64,000 nt of DNA from Yponomeuta sedellus (Eukaryota > Arthropoda > Insecta > Lepidoptera > Yponomeutidae): contig OW203722.1 of the NCBI GenBank assembly GCA_934045075.1, positions 7,967,303 through 8,031,302 on the forward strand. The letters run 5' to 3'. The position numbers and the translations under genes are program-made. Positions within the stretch are counted from its first letter, which is position 1. Each line of letters begins with the position of its first letter. The notes under the pieces were generated by a model. The model had not been told where the DNA came from, ran no database searches, and worked only from the letters and a program-made list of their open reading frames with translations. Below are positions 21,230 through 31,704 of this stretch, piece by piece.

Positions 21230-21563
21230 TGCATTAAAAATAAAAATAGTGTAATCAAAAAATATGTTAAGCACACTTTGTGCCAAAAGGGCTACTATAA
21301 CATAAAGGATTATCTAGATGACAATGAGGTCTGGAATTATAGCCAGTACAATGTATGAGTTCTATGTTTATAATAATTATGTAAACTATGTTAATTAAGG
21401 ACTTTGAAAAGACTAAGTTTGGAGTTTTTTTGTCCATTTTTTCTCCAAAATGATCTAGATTTTGAAATGGACACCTAGTTTGAATTGTAACGTTCATTAA
21501 GACGCAGCTTCTGCGCTACTTTGAATAAAACCTTTTCATTTCATTTCATTTCATTTCATTTCA
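21230..21563 (+). repeat. LINE 3' UTR with (TTTCA)n tail
   Basis: After the stop, the UTR includes CTCCAAAATGATCTAGATTT and ends AATAAAACC followed by about five TTTCA units. The 21205-21256 stretch, straddling the stop, includes a small GCAC/GTGC hairpin and an A-rich run. Confidence 0.75.
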
Positions 21564-21566
21564 TAA

Positions 21567-21935
21567 TAGAAGCGCTCGTGGCCTAGGCAAACCGAGTGAT
21601 TGGAATCAATCACTTGGTTAAGCAACAAAAGGCGTGGTCAGGTATGGGATGGGTGAGCGTCCCGTGAATACCGCTAGTGGCATTTTTCCGAGCGCTTCCG
21701 TGCTTCGCAAGGCACGTTAAGCCGTTGGTGCCGGCTGTCATATAATGGCAGTCGTTAAGCCATGTCAGAGGCCTTATGGGCGGCTTGATAACTTCTGACA
21801 GTAAGGCCCGCCACTGTCTTACAATCCTCCACCAACCCGGACTTGGCCCCTGTGGTGGAGTATGGCCTAACCTTCCTGCGATGCAGGAAGAGACCCGTGC
21901 CCCAGCAGTGGGGACATACAAGGGTTGATAACGAT
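21567..21935 (-). repeat. Long dispersed repeat (ACGGGTCTCT family), fullest minus copy
   Basis: Read on the minus strand it contains CACGGGTCTCTTCCTGCATC, CTCCACCACAGGGGCCAAGT, GGCCTTACTGTCAGAAG, ATGGCTTAACGACTGCC, and finally AATCACTCGGTTTGCC near the lineage-typical end. The same order appears at 26034, 27945, 45530 and 52245, with shorter pieces elsewhere. The 187-codon minus frame here is an accident of this repeat. Its class is unknown, possibly a SINE. Confidence 0.7.
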
Positions 21936-21944
21936 AACGAATAG

Positions 21945-22005
21945 TAATAGTAGCAATATCACTCGCTAACTGTGAAGGAAAACATCGTGAAAAAAGCTGA
22001 GTTTC
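21945..22005 (+). mobile_element. Family-5 SINE fragment, interrupted by a MITE
   Basis: GCAATATCACTCGCTAACTG followed by GTGAAGGAAAACATCGTG matches the middle of the family-5 SINE at 44205. Its continuation (GAGGTGTTAAATAC) lies beyond the MITE at 22316, suggesting the MITE inserted into it. Confidence 0.55.
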
Positions 22006-22315
22006 TGAGTGCTTAGTGCGAGTTTGACGGATCCAATCGAATAACTTTACTACCGCGTTAATCGAGCATTGAGTAGTGAGTATGAGTAAGTTAACCGTTC
22101 GAACTGGCAAAACGTTGTCACAGTACAACTCGCACTCGCGTTTATTCGTGTTTTGGCTGGTAAACGTGTTCACTTCTCAACGTAAACCATTACAACTCGC
22201 ACTCAGCAATTTTAATTTCCATACTTGTCGCTAGGTGGCGCTTCCTCGATGCCATAGAAATATGAGTTTACGTTAACGGGATCGAGTAGTTAAAAAACTC
22301 GCACTAAGCACTCTG
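22006..22315 (+). mobile_element. MITE with AGAGTGCTTAGTGCGAGTTT inverted ends, copy 1
   Basis: Terminal inverted repeats of about 20 bp: TGAGTGCTTAGTGCGAGTTT on the left and the inverse of AGAGTGCTTAGTGCGAGTTT on the right. The 310-bp interior has no coding capacity. Copies 2 and 3 are at 22471 (opposite orientation) and 46348. Confidence 0.85.
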
Positions 22316-22470
22316 AGGTGTTAAATACGCGGTGGGCGCGCGTGGTGATTCAGCCCATACTCTGTCACCGACAGAAGGCCTGTGCCCTGCTGTGGACATA
22401 ATAAGATGTAGGCTGCATTATTACGTTGTTCCGCTTAGAGATGGGCCGGGGAGGATGTTCCCACATGACC

Positions 22471-22774
22471 AGAGTGCTTAGTGCGAGTTTTTTAACTACT
22501 CGATCGCGTTAACGTAAACTCATATTTCTATGGCATCGAGGAAGCGCCACCTAGCGACAAGTATGGAAATTAAAATTGCTGAGTGCGAGTTGTAATGGTT
22601 AACGTTGAGAAGTGAACACGTTTACCTGCCAAAACACGAATAAACGCGAGTGCGAGTTGTACTGTGACAGCGTTTTGCGAGTTGTATTGTGACAGCGTTT
22701 TGCCAGTTCGAACGTTTAACTTACTCATACTCACTACTCAATGCTCGATCTGTCAAACTCGCATTAAGCACTCT
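22471..22774 (-). mobile_element. Same MITE, copy 2, inverted relative to copy 1
   Basis: Ends match copy 1, the interior reads in the opposite direction, and GACC flanks both sides (22467-22470, 22775-22778) as a candidate 4-bp target duplication. It carries an internal short duplication of GAGTTGTA(C/T)TGTGACAGCG. With copy 1 it forms a roughly 300-bp inverted repeat around a 155-bp spacer. Confidence 0.85.
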
Positions 22775-23436
22775 GACCTAAAATTTTTAATTGATGCCTA
22801 CTACCTTTTTTGAACGATAAAATCGTAGATCTCTAATAAGTCTAAGCTTGTCAAAGCAAGAAATCTACCATTCACCTAGGGATACCATCTTACAACTCTA
22901 GACTTGCAATTGGTAGAAGAAAAAGTAAACTTTTGAATAATTATTTTTTATTAATAGACAGGGTTATCAAAAAAAAACGGTTACATACTAATTTGGATTA
23001 GTTATTCGCTGTTATCTACAAATTTACTGAATTGAATGTAACTTATTTTTATATAGATTTTTTTTTTTTTTCAATTTTCAATTCTTGTAATGTGTGAACA
23101 CTCTTCTACGGTGGATATGCCATTGACTGTACTTATTAAATGTAATTTGTTATTGTTCATTTTATATTTCAAGAATGCCCAAAATGTTTCAATTCCGCAT
23201 AAACTGTTTGTACTCTTCAACATTTCTCATTTTATGTCATTGCGTTAGCTAATTTGAACCGTTCCATTGAATTCAATTCAATACCTCACAGCCAGACACT
23301 CTGGTTTACATAAACATTTGAAGTAGCGAAATACTAATGACTCATTCATTGTGTAATCTCCGGAACTTTGAAACGTACAAACTCGAGTTTATAATTTTTT
23401 TGTATGTCTTAGACTAGACTCTTCCCTAGAAAAAAA
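22775..23436. other. AT-rich DNA, nothing recognised
   Basis: No frame or repeat shared with the rest of the window. Confidence 0.45.
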
Positions 23437-23564
23437 GCAGCCTGAACCGGCGTGCGTGCATGCAACGACTTATGAACGTTGATGAAGCGAAGGTGATCTG
23501 TCAGGATCGTGGCAAGTGGCAGTCCTTGGTCTCTGCCTACCCCTCCGGGATACAGGCGTGAGGT
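23437..23564 (+). mobile_element. RTE-like LINE 3' end (5'-truncated)
   Basis: Encodes the end of a LINE ORF ([18 protein letters not shown], then [14 protein letters not shown] with local frame noise), followed by GCGTGAGGTTATG. Nearly the same sequence ends the larger copy at 63643. A TATG array follows without a break. Confidence 0.85.
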
Positions 23565-23706
23565 TATGTATGTATGTATGTATGTATGTATGTATGTATG
23601 TATGTATGTATGTATGTATGTATGTATGTATGTATGTATGTATGTATGTATGTATGTATGTATGTATGTATGTATGTATGTATGTATGTATGTATGTATG
23701 TATGTA
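23565..23706 (+). repeat. (TATG)n microsatellite, about 35 units
   Basis: An uninterrupted tetranucleotide run of 142 bp directly follows the RTE-like 3' end. RTE-type LINEs often end in short tandem repeats, so this is probably the expanded tail of that insertion. All frames across it in both directions are artefacts of the repeat. Confidence 0.97.
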
Positions 23707-25857
23707 CTCTTCTCTAAGAAAGTATTTTTTAAAGTTTCCTCTATCAGGCAATATGCGATTATTTTATGTCTCAATTTCTGATACATAGGATCAAAAATAT
23801 AAAAAAATAATTAATGGTGAAAAGAGAAAAAAGTACATAGCAAATTAATAAAAAAGATTTAATAAAATTATGGTACATAAAGAGAAACCCTCGTTAATTT
23901 TGTAGTTTGTGGTATTATTTCATTATTTATTGGGCAATCCGCCATAACGACACACGTTCCGTGAAAATTTTAACTCTATATCTGAATACCGTTTTAAATT
24001 ACCGACTCCAAGGTATACTTCTATAATTTGGGTTAAGATTTTCCGAAGTTATGCGAGAACATAGTAAAAAAAAGTAACATACGCGTCCAATTCAAAACCC
24101 TGCCTTTTTTGAAGTCGGTTAAAAAAAGGAACAACTTTCTTAAACACATTATTTCCATCTTTGTATGAACGGTTTGTTGACAGTTAAGTAAATCCTCACT
24201 GGCCCGGAGTACAGATGAAGAGCCCTCACATATTTACCCCTTGTAATATAGGTAAGTAAACAGTCCGTAGAGACGAAGGCTAGCAACAGGCGTCTTGCTG
24301 GGAAGCAAATTATATTAACGACGTATCGCCGGTCGGTCATTACACTGGGACGCTGGCTTTTCCCATTAGGTTTGGGTATAAAATATCGACACTCATATAT
24401 TGAAAAATCGTTATTTTTTTTTTTCAGAAAATAGTGACATTTAAATCTGTTATTTTATAATTTTCGATTTATCAAGTTTAGGTATTCATTTTTAGGTATC
24501 GAAAACGATATATGAATGCTTCTTGCATTAAGGACGCCTTTGTACATTTACTCTTAATTCTCGCAATTAGTGCAATAAAGAATTAAAATAAATATTTTTT
24601 TAAGACTTCTTCCCAGATTCGTATCTGTATATACGAGCAGTCCGGGTATTTAAAGAAAATATTTAGAAAGTAGGCTATTAGGATTCGGTTTCCTTCGCCT
24701 AAACATAAACAAAAGTGTGTCTATGGTCTGTTTCATAAACTTTATGCCTATTTGTCACTGATGATCCCTGGGTGTGTCTCTGTGGTATTCGCTTGCGTTG
24801 TTTTGCATATAGACAAACATTTTTTGGATACATTTGAAAAATATCGATATTTATTCATTTCATTTGCTCGTCCCTATTTCCCATCCAATCGACACATCAA
24901 CGATGAATACAGCGTGACATTTTTGCGATCGTTCAGTCGACAGCTTATCAACCCTATTAGAAAATAATAACGTTATTATGTAGACTTGTAGAGTACACGT
25001 GTGTATAGGTTGGTGTGCAGTCGATAATACTTTGTCAAGTACAGACGACGAGGGTCCGCCTTTACATTTTTGTTGCAAATACCCCCTGATCAGAAGGCCC
25101 ATTTGACAAAGAGTTGATGTTCTGTTGACTATTATTTCCAAAAATATTTTCGATATACCAGCGATAATATTTTTGGAAATAATGTGGCGAATCGCAAATT
25201 TTGTGTAATTATTAAAAATCTTTGTGTAATTATTTCGCAATTAAATATGGTTATTGTTGAGAGAAAACGTTCGTCATTTAAAAATACTACGAGCATCTCC
25301 ACTACAAATATTTTTGTACATTGGCATCGAACGAACAGAATGTAAATTAGTTTCGTTGAAACACATTTTTGTCGAGTGATTTATTGAGTCTCAAAGAGAA
25401 TTCCACAAAATTGTGAAAAGGACAGCAGAATATTTAAAAAACGTGGCCCTACAACGATTTTTTTTTTCTCAGTCTTGTCAGTAAAGAATCCTGAATATGA
25501 AAATCATAACGTAGATAAATGCTTCTCTCTCCATCTTACAATGAAGTTAAATTTACTCGCGCCGGTCCCGCCTTGAAAGAAATATCTTCGCATCTTTCAT
25601 AAAAATCCATCAAAAAATTGTTTCGCTCGATTAAAAACAAGATAAGCTGTCAAAGCATGCTACAGGATTGGCTTTATTTACGAACGATACAGTATATCTT
25701 TCTCCTTAGCACTGTTTCCTCAGTATATCCACAATTACACAGCTTTCTGTTAGCGAAAATTATTATAAAAAACACAGGGTGTCTACACCTGAAATGCAAT
25801 ATTAAATGGTCTTGCGTAAAGGGAAAGTTTTTAAAGAATTTATATAACATAGCATCA
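23707..25857. other. AT-rich DNA with one inverted repeat
   Basis: ATTATTTCCAAAAATATT at 25131-25148 is exactly repeated in inverse at 25166-25183 around a 17-nt loop. TTTTTTGAAGTCGGTTAAAA near 24107 looks like a repeat end, but its family is not identified here. No gene recognised. Confidence 0.45.
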
Positions 25858-25885
25858 TCTCACGCCGGTATCCCAGAGGGGTAGG
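25858..25885 (-). mobile_element. Very short RTE-like 3' end, minus strand
   Basis: The reverse complement CTACCCCTCTGGGATACCGG followed by CGTGAG matches the last bases of the LINE ends at 23437 and 63643. Only about 28 bp remain. Confidence 0.55.
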
Positions 25886-26033
25886 CTGAACTGAACTCTT
25901 ATTTTTACCGTGAAATTTTATTGATGTCGTTTTCTTTTTTCGAAAATGTTTTTTTACTATACTATCGAACACTTTCTGAGGGCCGTGTCAGAAAGTGTTG
26001 AAACTCAATGAATAGCCTAGGTTTTCAGTTTCT

Positions 26034-26300
26034 TCAATTACACGGTGTCAACCATTGTACGTCCCCAGTGCTGGGGCACGGGTCTCTTACTGCAGCGCAG
26101 GAAGGTAAGCTCATACTCCACCACGAGGGCCAAGCCCGGGTTGGTGGAGGATTGCAAGACAGTGGTGGGCCTTACTGTCAGAAGCCACTAGCGGTAGTCA
26201 CGGAACGATCAACCACCCTGCACCTGACCGCGCCTGTTGTTGCTTAACTCAAGTGATTGATTCCAATCGCTCGGTTCGACTAGGCCACAAGCGCTTCAAT
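26034..26300 (+). repeat. ACGGGTCTCT-family dispersed repeat, plus copy
   Basis: Has GGGCACGGGTCTCTTACTGC, CTCCACCACGAGGGCCAAG, GGCCTTACTGTCAGAAGCC and AATCGCTCGGTTCGACTAGG. An internal piece present at 21567 is missing. Confidence 0.7.
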
Positions 26301-27744
26301 TACACGTTGTATATTTATGGAATTGTAATGTATCAGCGATGCGTGTGATACATATCTGTTCCGTCCCAGCTTGTCAGCCAGATAGTACGTTGACACTTGG
26401 CTATTGGGTTGAAGGACATCTTACTTGTTCGTGAATTGGTTACATTACAATCTCAATGGCCTAGCGGAGTTAATGTTACTTGTTTATTAAGTTTGTTGAC
26501 TTCTGACTATCTATCAGTGACAAACAATCAAGATGCCGAATATGGGCGAGCGGGCGATAAACGGATACGGACAAATGCGGTACTCATATAGAGTCTGCTT
26601 CTGCGTGATTTAGAAGTGGTTTTCAATGTTAAACTCAATTTCGCTTTACCTACCTAGAACATGTTGTAAAATTATGTACCATTAACATCTAAATCTCTAA
26701 ATGATGTTTCTCGGATTGATAGTTTTCGAAATATCATGGTTTTACAAATTCATATTAGGTGCTTTTTCGATGCCGACAAAGCATCGACTATTTAATACAA
26801 TGGTTACATTACCTAACAGCACCACTGTAAAGTAGAAAAACAATTTTTATAGAAAATTACTCAAGAAAAAAATCGTAAATCGTCGAGCAACGATTATGAT
26901 AAATGAAGAAGTCTGAATGACGTTATTCAGAAATCACACACTATAAAGGCAACCTTATATTATTTAAAACATAAAAATCTCGAGTCAAAGTCTTTATTAC
27001 CGAACTTCTCCGAATCCATTCTAATCGGCCTCGCCGATTTTTTTATGTATAGTATTGTGTATATTTAGGTCTGATATACTCGTAGTAGGCTAATTAATAC
27101 GCCAAAACAACGTTTGCGTTCAGTTTATAATATATACCTATAACTCACAGCAGGGCGCACAAGATGTTTTTTTTTTAATTCTTTATAATTAGTGCAAATT
27201 ACGTGAGTAAATGTACAAGGGCGTGCTTAATGCAAGAAGCATTCTTTTCCAGCAAACCTTTGGTGTTCAAGAGATTGGCAAAGGGTAGTGCAAAAAAAGG
27301 TGGTTTCATAACTGATATGGCCTTCGTCTCCACACCTGCTCATTCATTTGTGAAAATAGTGAATAAAATCTTGTTTTTTCCTAGGTATTTTCGAAGAGCG
27401 AAGGACTTGAACTACACTCCACCGATGACCTCACACATTGAACTTACATATATTGTTGGTCAGCCATGTGTAGTACACACCTACTCTCTTATAATCATTG
27501 GCAATAAACTATCTTTCTCTCTTCAGCGACCACAGCATCCAAAGCCAACGGTAAATTGGTAATTTCACCGGCTCGGCTTGCATAATTGAATCAGAGATAG
27601 TTGCGTAGACGCACGCGGATAGCGGGCCCAATTGCCGGCGATTAAATTACCCATGGCATGGTCGCGGTCATATCCTCCAGTAACCTCCATCAGGCCGTAC
27701 CGCTAGATAGTAGCTGAGTTTAAAAAACAACCTTACAATTAATG
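26301..27744. other. No gene recognised
   Basis: A 119-codon plus frame (27203-27562) has no recognisable domain and no splice or start context that would make it convincing. Composition is AT-rich, intergenic or intronic. Confidence 0.4.
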
Positions 27745-27945
27745 TAACATAACATACAGGCACATACATTGCTTCTGGCCCCACACTAGGATAGCCTGTG
27801 TGGTGGGAACCAGAAACAGCGACATCACAAACATGTAAACATCCAAGACATGGGGGTTTGTTTTGTCCCCAGTCGGGGTCCAAACCCGGGACCTCTCGCA
27901 TGGTAAACAGATGCGCTACCGCTGCTCTACTGACGTACCACGGGG
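27745..27945 (-). mobile_element. tRNA-derived SINE family 2, minus strand
   Basis: On the minus strand: GGTAGCGCATCTGTTTACCA, box B-like GGTTTGGACCCC, TGTTTACATGTTTGTGATGT and GGTTCCCACCACACAGGC. A copy of the ACGGGTCTCT repeat adjoins it directly. Confidence 0.7.
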
Positions 27946-28225
27946 GTAAATTCCGTGTTGGTGGAGGATTGTAAGACTGTGTCGGGCCTTACTGTAAGAA
28001 GTTATTAAGCCGTTCATAAGGCCTCTGACATGGCTTAACGACTTTCATTACATGACAGCCAGCACCAACGGCTTAGCGTCCCTTGCAAAGTACAGAACCA
28101 CTCGGAAAAAATGCCACTAGCGGTAGTCACGGAACGGTCACCCATCCTGCATTTTACCTCGCCTGTTGTTGCTTAACTCAAGTGATTGATTCCAATCTCT
28201 CGGTTCGACTAGTCCACGAGCGCTT
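27945..28225 (+). repeat. ACGGGTCTCT-family dispersed repeat, plus copy, 5' part missing
   Basis: Begins within the unit (TTGGTGGAGGATTGTAAGAC) and runs to CTCGGTTCGACTAGTCCACG. Confidence 0.65.
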
Positions 28226-28773
28226 CGTATAAGAAACCTGTATTTCGGTTGTTCAGCAGTGCTATCCGGATGGTCAAACTTATACAGCATGGCTCGTGTA
28301 AATAATAGAGGCATGTGTGAATGGAAAAGCAAACAAAACTTTGTGACGCCCTATTCAAGTGCAAATCTTACTAATAGCCCAGAGGGTAAACAAGGTTACT
28401 GATCCTGTAAGTGTGAAGTCATCATTCAGTTCGGCTTGCACGGAATCCTAGCCACATTGTTATAGATTCGTTGACCCCGATTTTGTGTCTTACAAAAAAC
28501 TGTTTACACACAATTTTTTATGTTGCGCTAATAAAAACGCCTACCTGCTAAACGTTCTGTAAAGACTATTCGGCTTGGTAATGAGGGTCTAATTTTGAGT
28601 AAGAAACTTTACAGCCTAAATTATGTTTTTGATGCTTTTGGGAAATTGGTAGATTTATCAACCTTGTCCTATTAAAAGATACTTTGTATATGTTTTGTAC
28701 CAAGGACATTAACATTCCTTTATAGTTGATGTCCTAAGTACGAGGCGTGTTTCTAACCTCCTTAGATCCGAAT

Positions 28774-28809
28774 TTGAAAATAACAATAGAAATCTATTGT
28801 TATTTTCAA
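28774..28809. repeat. Perfect 17-bp inverted repeat, 2-nt loop
   Basis: TTGAAAATAACAATAGA, then AA, then the exact reverse complement. It lies about 285 bp upstream of the first visible CrebA exon. Confidence 0.85.
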
Positions 28810-29094
28810 GGTTAGGGCTGCGGAAGATAGAAGATACATAGGAGAAAATATAGCAGAGTAGAAAATTAAGTTATCCCAATCCTTTTGACAATTTGAAATT
28901 TCTAATGTAATTGGCCCAGAAGAAAACATGTTTATGTCTATCTTCAGATAATTTCAGTTAAATCCTCCTAGATGCTAAATCAAATATAATTATCTTGAAA
29001 TTATAGTGAAGCGTCGGAAGCTGTCTATTTGCCTCAAGCAACGGACTGTATCCTGTTACCGCATTTAATTAACGGAATCCCTTGTCAATTCCAG

Positions 29095-29296
29095 GAGATG
29101 CGGGATGTGCTGGACGAAGATTCAGAGATGAGCGACTGGTTGATTGAGAGCCGTCGGAAAGGCGGCGTAGTCCTCCACGATAGACTCATGACAGACGCGG
29201 CTCTCGGAGCCGTTCCAATAAAGACAGAACACTCCTACAGCCTACATTCAGATGTGGAATCATCGCCCCCTTCACCTGCACACACCAAAGTTGATG
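29095..29296 (+). CDS. CrebA: CrebA bZIP factor, first visible coding exon
   Basis: The exon runs from an acceptor (TTGTCAATTCCAG) to a donor (GATG|GTAAGT). It encodes 67 codons plus one base. Landmarks shared with Drosophila CrebA (recalled) are the DWL core, LHDRLMTDA and especially IKTEHSYSLHSDVESSPPSP. The upstream exon with the initiator Met was not located. An in-frame ATG at 29098 is close to the acceptor but is judged internal. In flies CrebA activates secretory-pathway genes in glands; the same role here is inferred by homology. The intron that follows is 17.8 kb and heavily colonised by repeats. Confidence 0.9.
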
Positions 29297-29764
29297 GTAA
29301 GTCTGTAATATAATTGCGTTACTCCTAGGCCAGTATTACAGAAGCGCACTCAAGCGCCGATCTCTACTTAAGACTAGTTTTGAGTATGGATTTAATTTTA
29401 GAACTTTACTTGAGTCGAGATTCATCAAGCGCGACTCAACTGAGTAATAGCTAATTCGAGAACGATACTTGGGTAGCAATCACTACTTAAGTAAAGATCA
29501 AATCTGTATTTACTCAAGTGTGGTCGGAACCACGCTTGAGAGTCGATCGGCCAGTTATTATAATTGTCAATTTGGAATGTTTATTGCAAAATTCGTCTAT
29601 TCGAAAACCTTGATTACTATGACGAAATAGTTAATGATAGCAGCAGCCGCTTAGGCATTTAAGGGACGCTCAAGACCCCTACTGCATGGATTCTAATAAG
29701 TGTTTATGTGCAAAAACAATTACCTACATTAATATTGGGGTGATTTCATTGAAAAAATTTCACG

Positions 29765-29925
29765 CAACACTACCTGCTATGATAACCAGGCAAGGACATC
29801 ACAAACATGAAAGTACACCGAGACTGTGGCCACTTGTACAAATATAGGCCCACAGTGGGAATCGAACCCACAAACTCGGTTTTGGTAACCAAGCGCCTTA
29901 GAGGCTAGGCCAACATGACAGTCAC
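29765..29925 (-). mobile_element. tRNA-derived SINE family 3, minus strand
   Basis: On the minus strand: box A-like TGGCCTAGCCTCTAAGGCGC, box B GGGTTCGATTCCC, then TATTTGTACAAGTGGCCACA and CATGTTTGTGATGTCCTTGC. It sits inside the TIR element at 29328. Confidence 0.7.
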
Positions 29926-30035
29926 AAAAGGAATAAATAAAATAATCAGTAAAACAATCTCAGCTTTTTTATTGCTCATAAAATTGGAAATAACTGAAAC
30001 ATATCCTATAAATCCACTGTGTTCAAGATGAGTTT

Positions 30036-30869
30036 TTATCTTCCTCGAGGAGGATCCTCTCCACTGCGGTGAAGTTGAAGTTTTATGTTCAACGAGCAGG
30101 TTCCTCTGTGGTGAAGTTGAAGTTTTATGTTCAACGAGCAGGTTGCTCTCCACTGCAGTGAAGTTGAAGTTTTATGTTCAACAAGCAGGTTCCTCTCCAC
30201 TGCGGTGAAGTTGAAGTTTTATGTTCAACAAGCAGGTTCCTCTTCACTGTGGTGAAATTGAAGTGTTATGTTCAACGAGCAGGTTCCTCTCCAGTGCGGT
30301 GAAGTAGAAGTTTTATGTTCAATGAGCAGGTTCCTCTCCGCTGCGGTGAAGTTGAAGTTTTATGTTCAATGAGCAGGTTCCTCTCCACTGCGGTGAAGTT
30401 GAAGTTTTATGTTCAACAAGCAGGTTCCTCTTCACTGTGGTGAAGTTGAAGTGTTATGTTCAATGAGCAGGTTCCTCTCCACTGCGGTGAAGAAGAAGTT
30501 TTATGTTCAATGAGCAGGTTCCTCTCTGCTGCGGAGAAGTTGAAGTTTTATGTTCAATAAGCAGGTTCCTCTCCGCTGCGGTGAAGTTGAAGTTTTATGT
30601 TCAATGAGCAGGTTCCTCTCCACTGCGGTGAAGTTGAAGTTTTATGTTCCATGAGCAGGTTCCTCTCTACTGAGATGAAGTTGAAGTTTTATGTTCAACG
30701 AGCAGGTTCCTCTCCATTGCGGTGAAGTTGAAGTTTTATGTTCCATGAGCAGGTTCCTCTCCACTGCGATGAAGTTGACTTTTTATCTTCTACGAGGAGG
30801 ACCCTCTCCACTGCAGTGAAGTTGACTTGTTATGTTCCACAAGGAGGATCCTCTCCACTACGGTGAAGT
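30036..30869. repeat. Minisatellite, 47-bp unit, about 17-18 copies
   Basis: The unit runs GAAGTTGAAGTTTTATGTTC, AA(C/T)GAGCAGGTTCCTCTCC, A(C)TGCGGT. Most spacings are exactly 47 bp; one early unit is 42 bp. Edge units are the most diverged (GACTTTTTATCTTCTACGAG). As 47 is not a multiple of three, the minus frame across part of it is not a repeat protein. Confidence 0.93.
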
Positions 30870-31593
30870 TCCATTTTCTCGCACCTCGTTTCAAAACAGC
30901 GATTAATGTTCAAATTATACCAAACCGACTATGTACAGATATTAGTAAATTTAGTAAATAAACGTAAATAAACAGACCGACGTCAAGACACAGAGAATTG
31001 TGGAATTATAGCAGACATTTGTTACGTTCCGTTCTATACTCAAAGCGAATAAATGAATTAAGAAGCGTGAACGTTTTGCTTCCTTTAAATATACGGTTCA
31101 CTACAAACTAATAACGAAATAAAGAAACTTGGAACATTTTTATTTCCGAATAAATAAAAACTATTTTAGTTTCCTCTGTATATTTCACATAATTTAATAA
31201 GTTTCATCGTCACGTTTTTGTAACATGCGTAAAACGGAATAAAAACTACACTAGTATTTTTCTTGTCATGGAAAGCAAACTTTGATCATAGACAATCTGA
31301 TTGCAGTTCTGAATCTCTACTTAAGCAGTGATTGGCTGATCTCTACTCAAGAACTGTTTGAAAATAAAGGGAGTTCTTGAGCATCGATTTAGCGCTCAAG
31401 TAATGATTGAGTGATCTGAGATCAATCTGTGCTTGAGCATCGTTCTGTAATACCGGCCCTAGTTTTGACAAATAATTGTGCGAGAACTGTGTGTAGCGAC
31501 AGTACAGGTGATAACAGTTAACCGCACCTGGAGTTCTACCATCCTAATTAAGATAACAAGATGTATTTATTAATGATTCGCGATACTCATACA

Positions 31594-31704
31594 TAGTTAT
31601 ATATTAAACGGGTCAAATCGCGAGTATCGGGAAGAGTTGAGAAATAAGGTAATTACGTTTTACCTAATAAATAATCGCGATTTGACCCGTTTAATATATA
31701 ACTA
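31594..31704. repeat. Short element with perfect 29-bp inverted ends
   Basis: TAGTTATATATTAAACGGGT plus CAAATCGCG at 31594-31622 is exactly repeated in inverse at 31676-31704. The ATTAAACGGGTCAAATCGCG motif recurs in the related repeat at 37440 and in part at 41883. Confidence 0.8.

Larger units (their letters stand above)
10508..21563 (+). mobile_element. CR1/Jockey-group non-LTR retrotransposon, interrupted by a BEL/Pao element
   Basis: Order: ORF1 (10508-12322), ORF2 endonuclease (about 12337-13420), ORF2 middle (13415-13807), the inserted LTR element (13808-19928), ORF2 reverse transcriptase (19931-21229), a roughly 310-nt 3' UTR, and a pentameric (TTTCA)n tail at 21536-21563. A simple-repeat tail rather than poly(A) is typical of CR1-like elements. 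The 5' end upstream of ORF1 is unresolved. The family resembles Kiri or Daphne LINEs of Lepidoptera, but the exact clade is inferred from memory. Confidence 0.85.
29328..31458. mobile_element. 2.1-kb element with GGCC(A/G)GTATTACAGAA inverted ends, holding a SINE and a minisatellite
   Basis: The left end GGCCAGTATTACAGAA and the inverse of the right end (TTCTGTAATACCGGCC) match over 16 bp with one difference. CTA flanks both sides (29325-29327, 31459-31461) as a candidate 3-bp target duplication. Subterminal parts are rich in (C/T)ACTTAAG- and CTCAAG-type motifs in both orientations. No transposase is seen. It lies in CrebA intron 1, 31 bp after the exon. Confidence 0.7.

Noticed and set aside
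21610..22173. 187-codon minus frame
   Set aside because: Crosses a dispersed repeat, a SINE fragment and a MITE, so it cannot be one gene.
23409..23788. Repetitive Tyr/Ile/His and Met/Cys/Val frames on both strands
   Set aside because: They are translations of the TATG microsatellite and have no protein support.
27203..27562. 119-codon plus-strand frame
   Set aside because: No recognisable motif, splice context or support; AT-rich chance frame is more likely.
30036..30869. CRISPR-like array of regular repeats
   Set aside because: Units are head-to-tail 47-bp copies without unique spacers, in a eukaryotic intron; this is a minisatellite.
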